From Ascaris suum (lineage: Eukaryota > Nematoda > Chromadorea > Rhabditida > Ascarididae), in NCBI GenBank assembly GCA_013433145.1, contig CM024186.1, forward strand, positions 6,080,001-6,144,000: DNA of 64,000 nucleotides. The letters are read 5' to 3'. Shown here one piece after another: positions 1 through 12,500 of this stretch (positions are counted from its first letter, which is position 1; every line of letters starts with the position of its first letter). The notes beneath the pieces are model-generated. The model was not told where the DNA came from. It searched no databases and was given only the letters and a program-made list of their open reading frames with translations. A program made the position numbers and the translations under genes.

Positions 1-566
1 TGCATCGTGGGTGGTAAAGGAACTGGTTGCAAAAATGTTCACATTCTAGAATCTACTCAAAACCTAACGAGCTGCGAAAGATGAATGGAATTATGGAAAT
101 TAACAACAACCCAATAAACATGTCTTATCGACGAATTTTTAAAGCACTGTGGTCAGTACAAATTTAGCACCACAATCGTTTTTTTTTTTTGAGATTCCGG
201 AGTGATTTCTAATTTTTTACACACATTCAAATGAGGCATTAAATGTGATATTCCTTTTTTTGTGAAATACAAATAATGTATGGCACCAAATCTCGAATAA
301 TTCTTTAAAGCTGTTTAGAGCACTGCGATCAAATCCTTGTTAGGTCCAGCGATATTTTAACTACGACGCCAATTTGCCCCAGTTAGCTTTCATTTATAAG
401 AGAGGTGGGGGGAGGAGAGTTTGAAGACAATGGCTGAGATCATCCACTTCATCGTCTTTGTTGTCAAGTAAACCTATTATTCTGTGCTTACATGAACTGA
501 AGCGTCGAAGCAGTGTTGCATTATAACACTAAAAGCATTATGTAACAAGGAGATGCTGTTTTGCAG
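1..566. other. Intron of the GARNL3-type gene (window edge)
   Basis: This stretch precedes the first recognisable exon, whose acceptor ttttgcag ends at 566. The RapGAP family needs more protein upstream (roughly the first half of the domain), so these bases are most likely intron and the gene's 5' end lies outside the window. I looked for the preceding RapGAP block in all three forward frames and found nothing convincing. The open frame from base 1 to about 86 ends in a stop and resembles nothing I know. Confidence 0.55.
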
Positions 567-3500
567 AGCATGGCGATGGAAATTTTGCACGATTTGTAAA
601 GCTTCTCGGCCAACGAATCGAACTTCAAGACTGGGGCAGCTATAGGGGAGGTCTCGACACAACAAGTAATTGCTTACTTCTACACTTTTAATGACTGTGA
701 ACGTTTTCTCAGCTTACAGCAACTTTTAGATCTTCAAAAATACTTTTTATGGAATATTTTTACTTTTTATTATAACAAGTAAATGTGTTATTGTTATAAT
801 TAACACATTTCTGCAATAAAATATTCATTTCTAATATTTGAGAAATGCTATGAGATGTGATTCGTTTCATAAAATTGATCGCTATTGAATTAGCATCGTT
901 TCCGGTGATATTAATTAGCAGGAAGTATTCTCGTTTATGTTAAGTGTTGCATGGGATTCACTGCATATTTCCTGTGCTCTCCACTCTTGTAATCGAATTA
1001 TTTTAAACGAGTTATAACCTGAATTAAAAACAACCATTTTTTTTATTACTCGCTACCAAACCCCCATCCTTCTCTTTCCCCTCATTTCTTTCTGAAGAAA
1101 CTGGAAAGCGCATTAGCTTTAGAATTGAAAAATGCAAAATGCATTAGCGATAGGTGTTAGTTTTGCTTTCTTTCCTTTGATGCACTGCAGCTAGAACGGA
1201 TTAATCTCGTTACCTCCTTGCATCGTTCGTATAGTTGAGATTCTTTTCTTCTCATAACAGCGACCACTTCTTAGTTAATTTTTGACAGGATTACTTCCTC
1301 AAAATTCACGAATTTGTAAGGTTTATGCTGAAATCTAATTCCCTTTGTTTTCAACTGTATATAATCACGCTTCCAGTATTCGTACCGAGGAGGATGGTCT
1401 ATACTCACTATATCAACGTTTGTTAAACTGTTATCAGTTGTTTCACTACGTCTCTGTTTCCCTAATTAAACAGTTATTTGGTTGTTACTATCTTCCTCAC
1501 TTTCTCCTTCTGTCATTCTATCTCTCTCTCTTCCTCTCCGTGAAACCTAAGGGATGGTACTGTCTTATAGGAAAACTATTTTTACTTCTTTTAAAGAGGC
1601 TTTTGAGAGAGAAATTACCAGTTAAGATTAGTTGAATCTTCTCTGCTCGTTATCACTAAAAGCATGTCTTTTCTCTTTCGTTCCTCAAGCAGCATTCACG
1701 GCAACCCTCGTTAAAGTTGCATCTATCGTTTGAGCTTAGTTTCGCGTTTATTTATCCATCTCTCTCTTCATCTGTGATTACCTCTCTCTCTCCTCTCTAT
1801 CTTTCTCAGCGCTAAGCATGAATATTTTGTCCTTCAAATGCGATTCACTCTATCGTTTCCTTGCTTTCCTCTCTCCCTCTGTGCCTTCCGTAAGCCAGTT
1901 CCATATTGTCACTTTTGAAGTCGTTTCACATTAATCGTCGAAGAATATTGGATTCCCATCACATGATCTTTTATCTCTCTTTGTCTTCAACAAGTTTTTT
2001 ATCTCTGTCCCTTTCGCATCTATAACAAGATGAGTTGAAAAGAACTATAGGCGATTACCGGTAATTTAACAACGAACAACTTGTGGCTGTTGATTTTAAA
2101 CAATCCTTATATAGTTGTTAGTACTACAAATTTCCTCACAAAAAACGCACCCAGGATCCTCTCTTTTAAATTCTGTGAGAATTCTACACGTAAAGTAATT
2201 TCAGCAAACAGCACAGGAAGAGAGTCGGTTTATACAGTATTCGCTGGTCATGAAATTATGTTCCACGTCTCAACAATGCTACCATATAGCAAGGATAACA
2301 AGCAACAAGTTGGCTTATGCAAATACTATCTAAGCACTTAGAAAGCTCATTTGATTAATTTCTGAATGTTGTGTAAGTATAAAGTTGATAAAACTTCCGG
2401 TTTCCCTTTCTGTCCATTAGAAGATCGACTATCTCTGTGATTTTGGCGATTTCTTAGGATCACCTGAAATGATTTTTTATCCACGAATCAAAACATTCAC
2501 AAATACCTATAAAAAGTTTCATTCTGATGTTTAAGTTGTTCACTCCTTGACCATCCAATTTCAGTGGTTGAATTACTTATTCAAAGATGCTCTAAAGTGG
2601 CAACTATCATTTGAACAGTTTTGATTTGAGATATCTGTGAGAGGTCTGTTAGGATGCTTCGAAACGTCCTTCATATTCAAATAAAATCAGCTCTTGTTTA
2701 ATTAGTTATCACGATTAATTTTTCGTACCGTGAAACTTCGAGCAACATCCCTATTTTTGAGACTTTTGAGTGATAAAATAACTCTTGCTAATGAAATCTT
2801 ATTTTTAATAAGTTCGCCTTTAATTTTCAAAGAAACTTCAAAAAGAGGCATTTTTGCACCGATCTGAAATATTACTTTAAATGCATAATTGAGTTTTATT
2901 TTTTCCACCTAGTAAATAAGTTGAACTGCATGCATTTTAACAATCGTTTACATTATGAAGAAGTTACTGGAGTAGTAATTTGCGCAATGGCTTAACATCT
3001 GACAGGACAATTAGCGTAACCTCAAGAGTCATTCGATCAATAGTAGCAAATATGGTGACAAATAAGCTCGAAATTCGTTTATCCTCGATGAGAGTTTCTA
3101 TTGTTTAGTACTGTTTATGAAGTGTTTTAGTTGTGAGGAGGGGAGGGGATGTTTACGATCTCGGTGATGGTCAACATTTATAAGTTATTAGTAATATGTA
3201 GAAATAATAAAACGCTAGTTTCATTGATAATGGACCCATATTAGAAGTGAATGGAAATAGTCAAATAACTCAGAACGAAAAGACAACTATAATTGTTGAC
3301 GAGAGCTGAGTAGGATTTAGAAGGTGGGAACAAAAGATGGGTTGCCACTTTACTTGCCTCATGGGCAAGTTGGTAGGGGAGTTGCGCCGCAGAGGGAAGT
3401 GCACGCGGTAAACAGATAATTTTATTTTAAATGTATAGCCGAGATACGATAGTTATGTGGTATTAGAATGAAAAAGCTTTTATGGGTAGAGCAGTCATGA

Positions 3501-6500
3501 GTTTTGCAGGAAATGAGGCAATGGGATGTGTGATAACTTTGATTTGTTTGATTTTTAAATCGGCTTTCGCTTTTAATAAATGAACAGTGAAATGCATTAA
3601 AATGTATTCGAAATTTTCTTTTTATATTGAATGTGTTAATAAAGAGTATAAAGTTAATAGCAACAATTAGCCCCTCGTCAATAAACCGTCTCTTGCGTGT
3701 GATTCGTGGAAGATTTATAGCCATGAAGTTTCATTAGTGCCATTCCTGCATTTTCTGGAACACTGCAGCATTGCATTCCCAAAAAAAACATTTTTTTTTT
3801 CAGATTGAGCGGAAGCGACATGTTGGTAACGACATAGTAAATATTGTATTCGAGTCAGGTGGAAATCCAGAGAATCCGAACTTTTCACCCACTATGATGA
3901 AGTCACACTTTACACGTATGCTTTCACGTGTAAATGACTTTCGGTTGTGATGAAGAAGTTTCTCTGCTTTCCATAATTTATTTCTCTTCAAACATTGCAT
4001 TTAGTGGACCACGACTAAGGATAATATCAAGTGAATTGTTTAGGTGAATTTTGCGGGTCGCCTTCACTCTACCTGGAGAGCAACAACGAACTTCCCACCT
4101 GATAATGCAGAACAAAATACAAATAATAACAGTGTATATGCGAATAGTTTACGTAGTATGTGGCACAACTTTGCAGCCATATTATCAATTAATAAATTAT
4201 TATTTTATCGAAGAGTTCTGAGTAAAATTTTTCTTGCATAATATTTTCAAGAAAATAAGACCAAATAAGGAGTAAATCCGGAGCTGATCAGCATATCTTG
4301 TTGTGGGCGGGTTTCATAGCTCTTATCAACAAGAGGAATAAGTATCTGGTGCGAAAGAAATATTAATGATATGCGAAAGCGGTATGAGAAAGGAATAACC
4401 AGCTTGAGGGACTTTAGTGTTTTCTCGTTTTTTTTTTGAGATGGAAAGAAAGATATTTGCGAGCGATTGCTCGCTCATAGTACGATTTAAGAAGCAAAGA
4501 AAGGAGTTCGAAAAATGACTGCGGCTTTCTACATTTTTCACTCATCGTCCACTATATTCCTTTGCATTTTTTTTTCGTACGCAGAAAAAAAAAAGTATTT
4601 TTATAGCGATTCTAAGAAATGCATGAAAAATCGATGCGCTGAAAGAATTACCTTTTTTGAAATGATTTTTTTCATAAACTTTGCTAATTTTATTGATTAC
4701 CTTTTTTTTTTACTAAATATGAGTTGAAGCAGCTTATTGACTTGCTACGGCATAATTTTCTGAGTTTTAAAAATTTTCATAGTGCTGTCGATTTTACTTA
4801 GTAAAATCTATTATTCGTCGTATTTCATTGATCACTGATATTATAGGTATAGTTAACCGCGAAATTGCAGCAATTTTTAGCTGTGATGTTCATCGAAATG
4901 ATCTGAATGCAAATGTTCTTTTTTTTTTTTTAATTTTCAGATGTATTTGCGGTTGTGACTTATGATGAGAAAATGGAATGTTATCGTTTATGGGTATTTT
5001 CCGAGGAAACTGTACCGGCCTTTGGACCAGCTCTTCCACGGCCAAACATCTTTCACGATCCGCAAAAATTTCGTGAATTCCTCCTTACTAAATGTACCCT
5101 ATTCTTTCCCATTGTTTTAACTAGATTTTTCAGTTTCTTTCATTATTTTTACCGCACTTTTATGGTATTTCTATGAAGGCATACGCATAGTTGTGGCATA
5201 ATGACTGTGCGTATGCGCGTGTATATGATACAGGTAGTACGTATCGCATCCATGTGTACACATTTTTTGAATGTGAGTTTTTGTGCAGCAAAATTGTTAG
5301 TAAGTGTTGCTGTTGCACCTGGTTGACATGATAGAGTGCATCGTGCTAATTGGACTGGCCCGCTTCCCTGCCACGTGTTTATTAAGGGGGAAAGAGGAGG
5401 AGGAAGGAGGGGGAGGGGTACATAGCTTTCTGGGGCATAAATCTGAGATTGTTGCCTCAAAGGGCAGAGGTTTTATGCTGTTGTATGTGCTGCATTAAAA
5501 CAAGTTACTCTCACTGGCGAATAAATACGCAAAAATTGTTCAGCTATTTCAACAATGTCGATTTGTCACCAGTGAGAGCGTTCGTCGATGTTCATGAAAT
5601 TTATGTAAGCTGTAAATTGCCTGTAGAAAAGTTGCTGATATTGTAATCAGATTTCAGTGATTAATGCAGAAAAAGCTGCCTTTCAAGCGAAGGTTTTCAT
5701 CGAGAAACGAAAGAGAACAGTCGATGCTCTTTTGAAAGATATGTATATCGATCATCTCAAAGAAGTAAATAAGGTATGACTCTTCATTTCTACTTTCTGG
5801 TTATTTTTTTACCAAATATGGCTTCAAAAATTACCGTCCCATTCTCTCGTTAAAAAATTTTTGCCGGTTTTCCAAGATTTTACACTTTTCCATTGAGAAA
5901 ATGCAGAGCACTTACCTTCTTAATAAATGTTTACCTATGCTGGTAAAATATGCTCTCAGAAATTCCTTTTTTCTCGCTACTTTAAAAGTATTTGGGTGTA
6001 CATTTAAAAATTATTTGATACCAACTCTACCTGAATCAACCTCCCATAGGAAGTCATTATTAGGTCTTGGTTTTTTTCTCAAAAATTCATATAACTTCAT
6101 ATTATTTTTAGAAAGGTTTCAGGGGATTATTTTTTAGGGTTTCCATAAAGTCACTGATATTGTAATAAGGAAATTACGGAGTCCGAGCAAGAAGGAATCG
6201 TCATCAGAAGGAGTCGACTTCTGTAAATACGGTGAACTTATAAAACTTGAGAAAATGCTCAGCGGTGATGTCAACGATATGGTTAAAGTTGCCAGTATTC
6301 GCAGTAAACAGGTTATTTCTTTAATCAGGATTGTTTTTTCTTTGCTCATAAAGGGCTGGTGGAATCGAATTTTTTTTATGACGCAGTGTAAAGATCTTTT
6401 TCCATCATTCACATTTCCAGAACGGATACATTTCGCTCATCATTTCCAGTCCTCACATTTCGTTTATCCTGACTGCCTTAACTCCCCCCCTCCCCCCCCT

Positions 6501-9500
6501 CTAACCTTCAAGTCGTTACCGGCTAGGTTCTTTTCAATCTGTTGATTGTTTTCTTGCATGACTATGATCTTTTGAATTCATATTATTTCTGTATTATTTC
6601 CTTTGTGGGTAAAATTGTGTAATTTAGCCATGGGAGCCAAGACTGGTTTTCGAGAACACATTGGCTTGGGAAGTAATTGATTCGGACACGTGGGGTTCAG
6701 CATCGATTGTCGTTGCAACCGAGGATACCGGCGTGATCCTTCTTTCGACGGGCCTTTCGGTGCCTATTTTTGAGGCGAACGCTAGGATACATCAACTGGC
6801 CGTTAGGGAGCACTTCGGTCTTTTCCTCGCTCGCATTGATAAAGGTAGACTATTGATTCTAGAATTGATCCTCCCACTCTATTGCAGATTACATCTTCTT
6901 CCGTTGCTTTTCTCTCTGTCATAGCTACTGATATCACTTTTTTTTTCGTTGTTTTCTATAGTCGCATATAAAGTGAAGCCTTGAATTCAACTTCCGGAGC
7001 TGTAACCTTCTAGGTTACACCAAAAGAAGATCGAATTTGGGTAAGGGTTTTTAAGAAGTGAAGTTTAAGGTGCAACTGGAGTGTTTCAGGAAATTTCGTG
7101 CAGAAAAACTTATCCCAGGACCATAGTTTCGAAATTTTATACAGCAAATCATTGAATAATTCACCAAACTGTTTTATTGTTCTATGTCGTTTTGCATGAT
7201 TTCACCCGCGATAGCTCGTATTTCCTTCAGACGCTTTATTTATCTCGTTTTTCTTTCTCAGGTCATATATGCAGGACAGTTGCGTCAAATTTATCGATAG
7301 CAATGATTTTTTCAGGAAAGGAGTCAAGTCTTATCGTATTTGCGTTAGCCGATTTAAGACTGGCAGTACAAACAGGAAATTTAATAGTGAGGAAGACATG
7401 TATCGAACACCGTATTCCTTCTTCAAAAGGTTTCTTCATAAAACTATAAAATAACCAACTCGCAATTTGTTAAATAAGTCTTCGTAGTTCTTGGGAAATT
7501 GCTTGGTGCAATAATGATCAAAAAATGACTACCTTTATGATTTATAGGTATTACAAATGAGTTCAGCAAATGTAGTTGCCCGTCCATACGAAAGGAACTG
7601 GATACTTTGAGGTGCTCTATTGAATGGTCACATGTCATTAGTACAATTAAGACATTTTAATGTATATACTAGACGGCACATTTTATGCAGATGAATTGTT
7701 TCGTACAATATAGAGCGCTAGTTTGTAAGAGTTGGATGAAGAGGGAGAAAATAAAATATTGAAAGCATCGTATGATTTCACTTTCTTATAACACTTTCCG
7801 CTTTGAGATCATTTGCTTAAAGAAATGAATTTTTTAGGCTGTCACCTATTCGAGACAAGTGATGCGAATGGATTACGTTTGAATATTGTTTTATGCATTG
7901 GAAAGAATATGATTCTATTACGTTGGGCATTTGGTCCACTTGGACGTATTCAAGCTGGCACTGATCTTACTAATAATTTTACACAACTCAAGGTGATTGA
8001 AATTTCAACGAATTTTCCCGAAAAAAGCACACTTACGATTATTTCATTTCATCTCTAAAATATAAAGCATAATGATGATGTGTGGTTCCTTATTCTTAGA
8101 CTTTCGTACCAAATGGTCCTTTATTAGACTTTCATACTAAACTTTACTGCTTTAATTAAAGTAAAGTAAACTATAAGAGTTCAAGAGTATGAGGATTTTT
8201 CATGCAATAGAAAATTAATTTAGAAGTCATAAATTATGCAAAATGCATAGTTTATATTCGTATTTCGATGGGATATTACAAGGCAATATGCTCATGTATT
8301 GGAATATGCATGCATGTTTTGCTTATGATCATAGTTTATTTTTCTATGCGGGCATTTAGCCAAATTTTTACTTTTTTTTAAAAAAAACTAAAACTTGAAA
8401 GAGAGGAATAATTTGCGTTTCATACTTGACATTTGTGTTGTTGACCTTAGAGAGGGAAGTGCATCGACTCGAGTCGAAGCCTACATTTCGAACATCTCTC
8501 TTCAGGGCCAATATTAGCGATTCTAAACAACGTTGAGCTTCAAGTTTATTAATGACGTTTTAAAATTTGACATTGAGCCATAACAAGGTGTACAATACTT
8601 TGCTGTATCTCAAGTAGGCAGAACTGGAGCAACTTGAACTTACTCTTTAACTACGAGCACTCGCCATGTTGAAGCATAAGCCTTCGTGTCGAAAGGTGCT
8701 GTAGAGCTAGATTTAGACATTCTTGCGTCCACAAGAGGAAGGGAGAGTGGCGGTGATAATCTTTCAAGCGATGCGAATAGCCTATCAATTCTCAAAGATT
8801 GATATAAGTTTAAAAGGTATAACTCGAGAACACATAACAAAAGCTAACTCATTTTTCGACAGTATAGATTAAATTACTCCGAAAGAGCCGTCCTTCTTTA
8901 AAAAGAATTTCAAAACGAAGGATGCAGTTGTATACAAAGATTCATGGAATATTTGTTTGGAGAAAAATAACGTATAGAGGCTTTAAAGAGTCTTTGCATG
9001 TTTGAAGGGTCCCACATATGCGGAGATCGTCGAAGGTTTCTTAGAGTTTTCATGAGCTCCGAACGACTTTTTGGGGCTCTCAAATGAAATTTTGAGGCCA
9101 GTAATCCCTACTATTCGTGTTTTGCTTCACTCAAAAAAGTTCATATATTAAAAATTGAAGCTCTTTTTAAGCCTAGAATGAACGGTAGCAGTCAAATGTC
9201 CATATCGTTGGGCGAAAGCTCATAAAGCGCTGTTTTGCAATATTTATGCACCTACATCATATCGTATCTTCGCCAAATTGGCCATGTTACTTTTACTGGC
9301 TACATTTATACTACATTACACTTTACTTCTGAAGAAATATAAAGGGATTTTTGCTGTCGTTTTAGTAAGAACGGTTTCGCGTCATGTGAAACGTGCAAAT
9401 ACTTCCTGTTAACTGATGTCACTTCTTTGCACATGGCGGTTCGTTTCGTGTGCGCGGAATCTTCAGACACCTGGGGGGATTCTAGAAAGCGGTCGGGTAC

Positions 9501-12500
9501 CGTAGTTCTCAAGAAAAAAAATTGTCGGTTTTACGCATACGATATTCCTCCAAAATTTATTGAGTCATCGAAGGCAACGGTTTTCTGAATACTCACTAAA
9601 CCTCAATATGTTAGAATTAACTAAGTACAGAAGTATGCGATATTCTAATGTAAATCAACATATTTTATCGTATCTTTGTTTGTCTTACGGTAAGCGATTC
9701 CTGGTCACAATCGCAAAAGTCATCGAATTAAATTTGGAGATTCGTTGATTCGATTTTTTTTAAAGTTTTATCGCTTTTTGCATGAGTTTTGACTTTTATA
9801 GGTACCGTTAAATTTATAGGCGAAATTCGTTGTACTCTTATTGCCGATTAGAGCCGATTTATGTGATCCAGGAATTCCTTTTTGATCAACAGCCTTATTG
9901 AATTTGCGATTATTTTTGCATCCTGAAGTAAACAAATCGAATAAATTCCAGATACCCGAGAAATTCCAAAATTACTATAGAACTTGTTGCAGTTTTCTTT
10001 TATTTTTATTTTTTTTAATTTTATGATACGCTAAAGTTTATTGCTTAGAACGGTGCCTAATCACCAAAAACTTTGTTTGATCTTACCAGTTGCATTAATT
10101 CTTATTAAATTATAAGTTTAGTCATTAAAGTCTGCATTGTTAACCTTGTCATTGAACTTTTTGTTATTATTAAAGTTGAGGTTATCACCGAGGTTAAGCA
10201 CCACTGAGAGTCCCGAAGAGCTCTTGACCGTCAGCTAATATAAATTAGAGTTTACATTCGACCGTAAGTCGAATCTTGTTGAAGTCTAACTTAATGAAAG
10301 ATTTTAGAATATATCGTTATGCGATGAGGTGACCGCAATATCCGTTTTCGAGCGTGGTGTTATCCATAGTACAGTACGTGTGGCGGCACTTATCCGGAAT
10401 GGTATCGCAGTTGTGGACTTCTCTTCGGGTACAGTGGAATACCTAAACTGTGATGTGCCTAAAACTCCGATCACAGCCATCTATGCCACATCCGATGGAC
10501 AAACTGATGAAATACATTATTCACATAAAAGTAGGCTTCTATTAAATGATAATATATAAATCTTCAATACTAGTGAAAGATTTATTTCTTCTCTCAGAAT
10601 TTCTCTGCTTTCTGGATTTTTCTGTGTTTCACCACTTCCTGAAACTTGCAGGTTTTCGAAGAGTTAATCGATATCTTTGTACAACTCATTTTATTTCAAC
10701 TTTTGCTTATGACAACAATTGTTTCTGCTGTGATTATTGCATCCGTTTTGATCGAATAAAAGAGGAAGAGGAATCTATTGGTTTTCACTTAGCTCCTCTA
10801 TAGGTCTTCATTTGGGAATCAGGCCTTCATCGCCTTATAGCAAAAATGACATTCAAAAACTAGTATTCCAAAATATTCTTATCGCTCTTTGCCACCATTT
10901 CCCTCTCAGCGTGAAGAAAGAGATTTTATTTGCGGATTCAACGACATCCTCATTTCTGGAATACTTTGTTGAGTGAGTTTCGAGTAGATTTTTGTATATA
11001 TTTAGCTGTTTTGTACTGTGCCTCATTTTCGCACACGTTTCATCAATATGTTAATTACTCCTCCATCATTTATTTGTTGCTAAACTTGTTTTACGATTGT
11101 TACAGTTCTTCGCAAACGTTCAAATCGCATTATTGCAAGAGAATCGATTTAAGTAGACAAGTTTCCATTTTTAAAAACCGATTTGTTTTATTTAGCAGAT
11201 TTCAGTTAGAAACCAACGAGATGCTCGTTTTTTTTTTTTTTTTGAGCGCTTTAATCTTACAGAACAATCCATATCAATCAAGTTGAGTCTAGTTTAGTTC
11301 ATTTTAATTTAATTAAATCCATTCCAATTCAGTCCATTTCGATCCAGATCGGTTTATTCCATTCCACTTCAACTGAGCCCAATTATATTCAATCAATTTC
11401 TTTTTAGTTCATTTCGGCATGTACAAGACTATTTTCGATTGATAGATGAAAAATCTCTTCATGTGATCAATTTACGTTGGAAAAGACAACAATCGGAATA
11501 GCATAATGAATTTTTATAATCGCTAAATATTTTTTAATTTCGATTTTATTTTATTCGATTTTAATTTTTTATTTATTTCGATGATTAATTATTTTATTCA
11601 GATATGACTATAACGATTGATTCACTAGCACAAGGAGAGTGTAATATTCAAGAGACTTTTTGGTCATCTCCACTCAATAGTTTTGGTGAGTGGTTCTCGG
11701 TGATTTTTATTGATTTTTAACGGCATATTTACCTCCTATCAATTTTAAATCAAATAATAGGCTCTCGTCTATTGTTTGACCTATGACCATATAAAAACCT
11801 ATTTGCATTATTGAAACTGTACGTTATATGGAGTTACAGATGGTGACAGGCTATAGATCAGACAAGAAACTGTTGTAAATTGCAGGGATAGTGTTTACAG
11901 ACATCTGAGGGGGGGGGGGGGGGGGAGGTGTTGGGAGTAGGGCGAGGAGTGAGGTGAGGAGCGAACAAGGAAATTAAAATGCTACTATAGTCGTTGAGCT
12001 TTTTTTCTTTATATTTTCGAAGAAGTAGTCAATGCAAAGGGTCGATTTTATTTAGTGGTGCAATCATAAGACAAATGCAACGCAAAAATTTCTTCTACGA
12101 TTCCAGTGTTAAGAACAAATAAAGTTCTAAGTCGCAATATCATTAGAAATGTCGCCGGGTTTTATTTCTTTTCACTCCCTCCCACCCCCTTCCGTCCTCT
12201 CCCCTTCCCTCTATCCTTCACTTGCCCCCCTCCCCCGAATCAACGTCTGTACTTCTCATTGCAGTTCATCCTATGCATTTCTTCACGAAAATTGCTTTAA
12301 AATGTTTAATAACACAAACATTAATATGATTGAATTAAAATTCACGACAATAAAATCGGTGGGATATTTTTCTTCTATAAATATGGATAACATTTATTAT
12401 CACTATATCCCTCGTTTTCTTCTTCATTTATCACATTTCCCGTTGGTTGATTCATTATTAATGAGATTTTAATTCGGATACCTTTTATAGAGATCTTTAC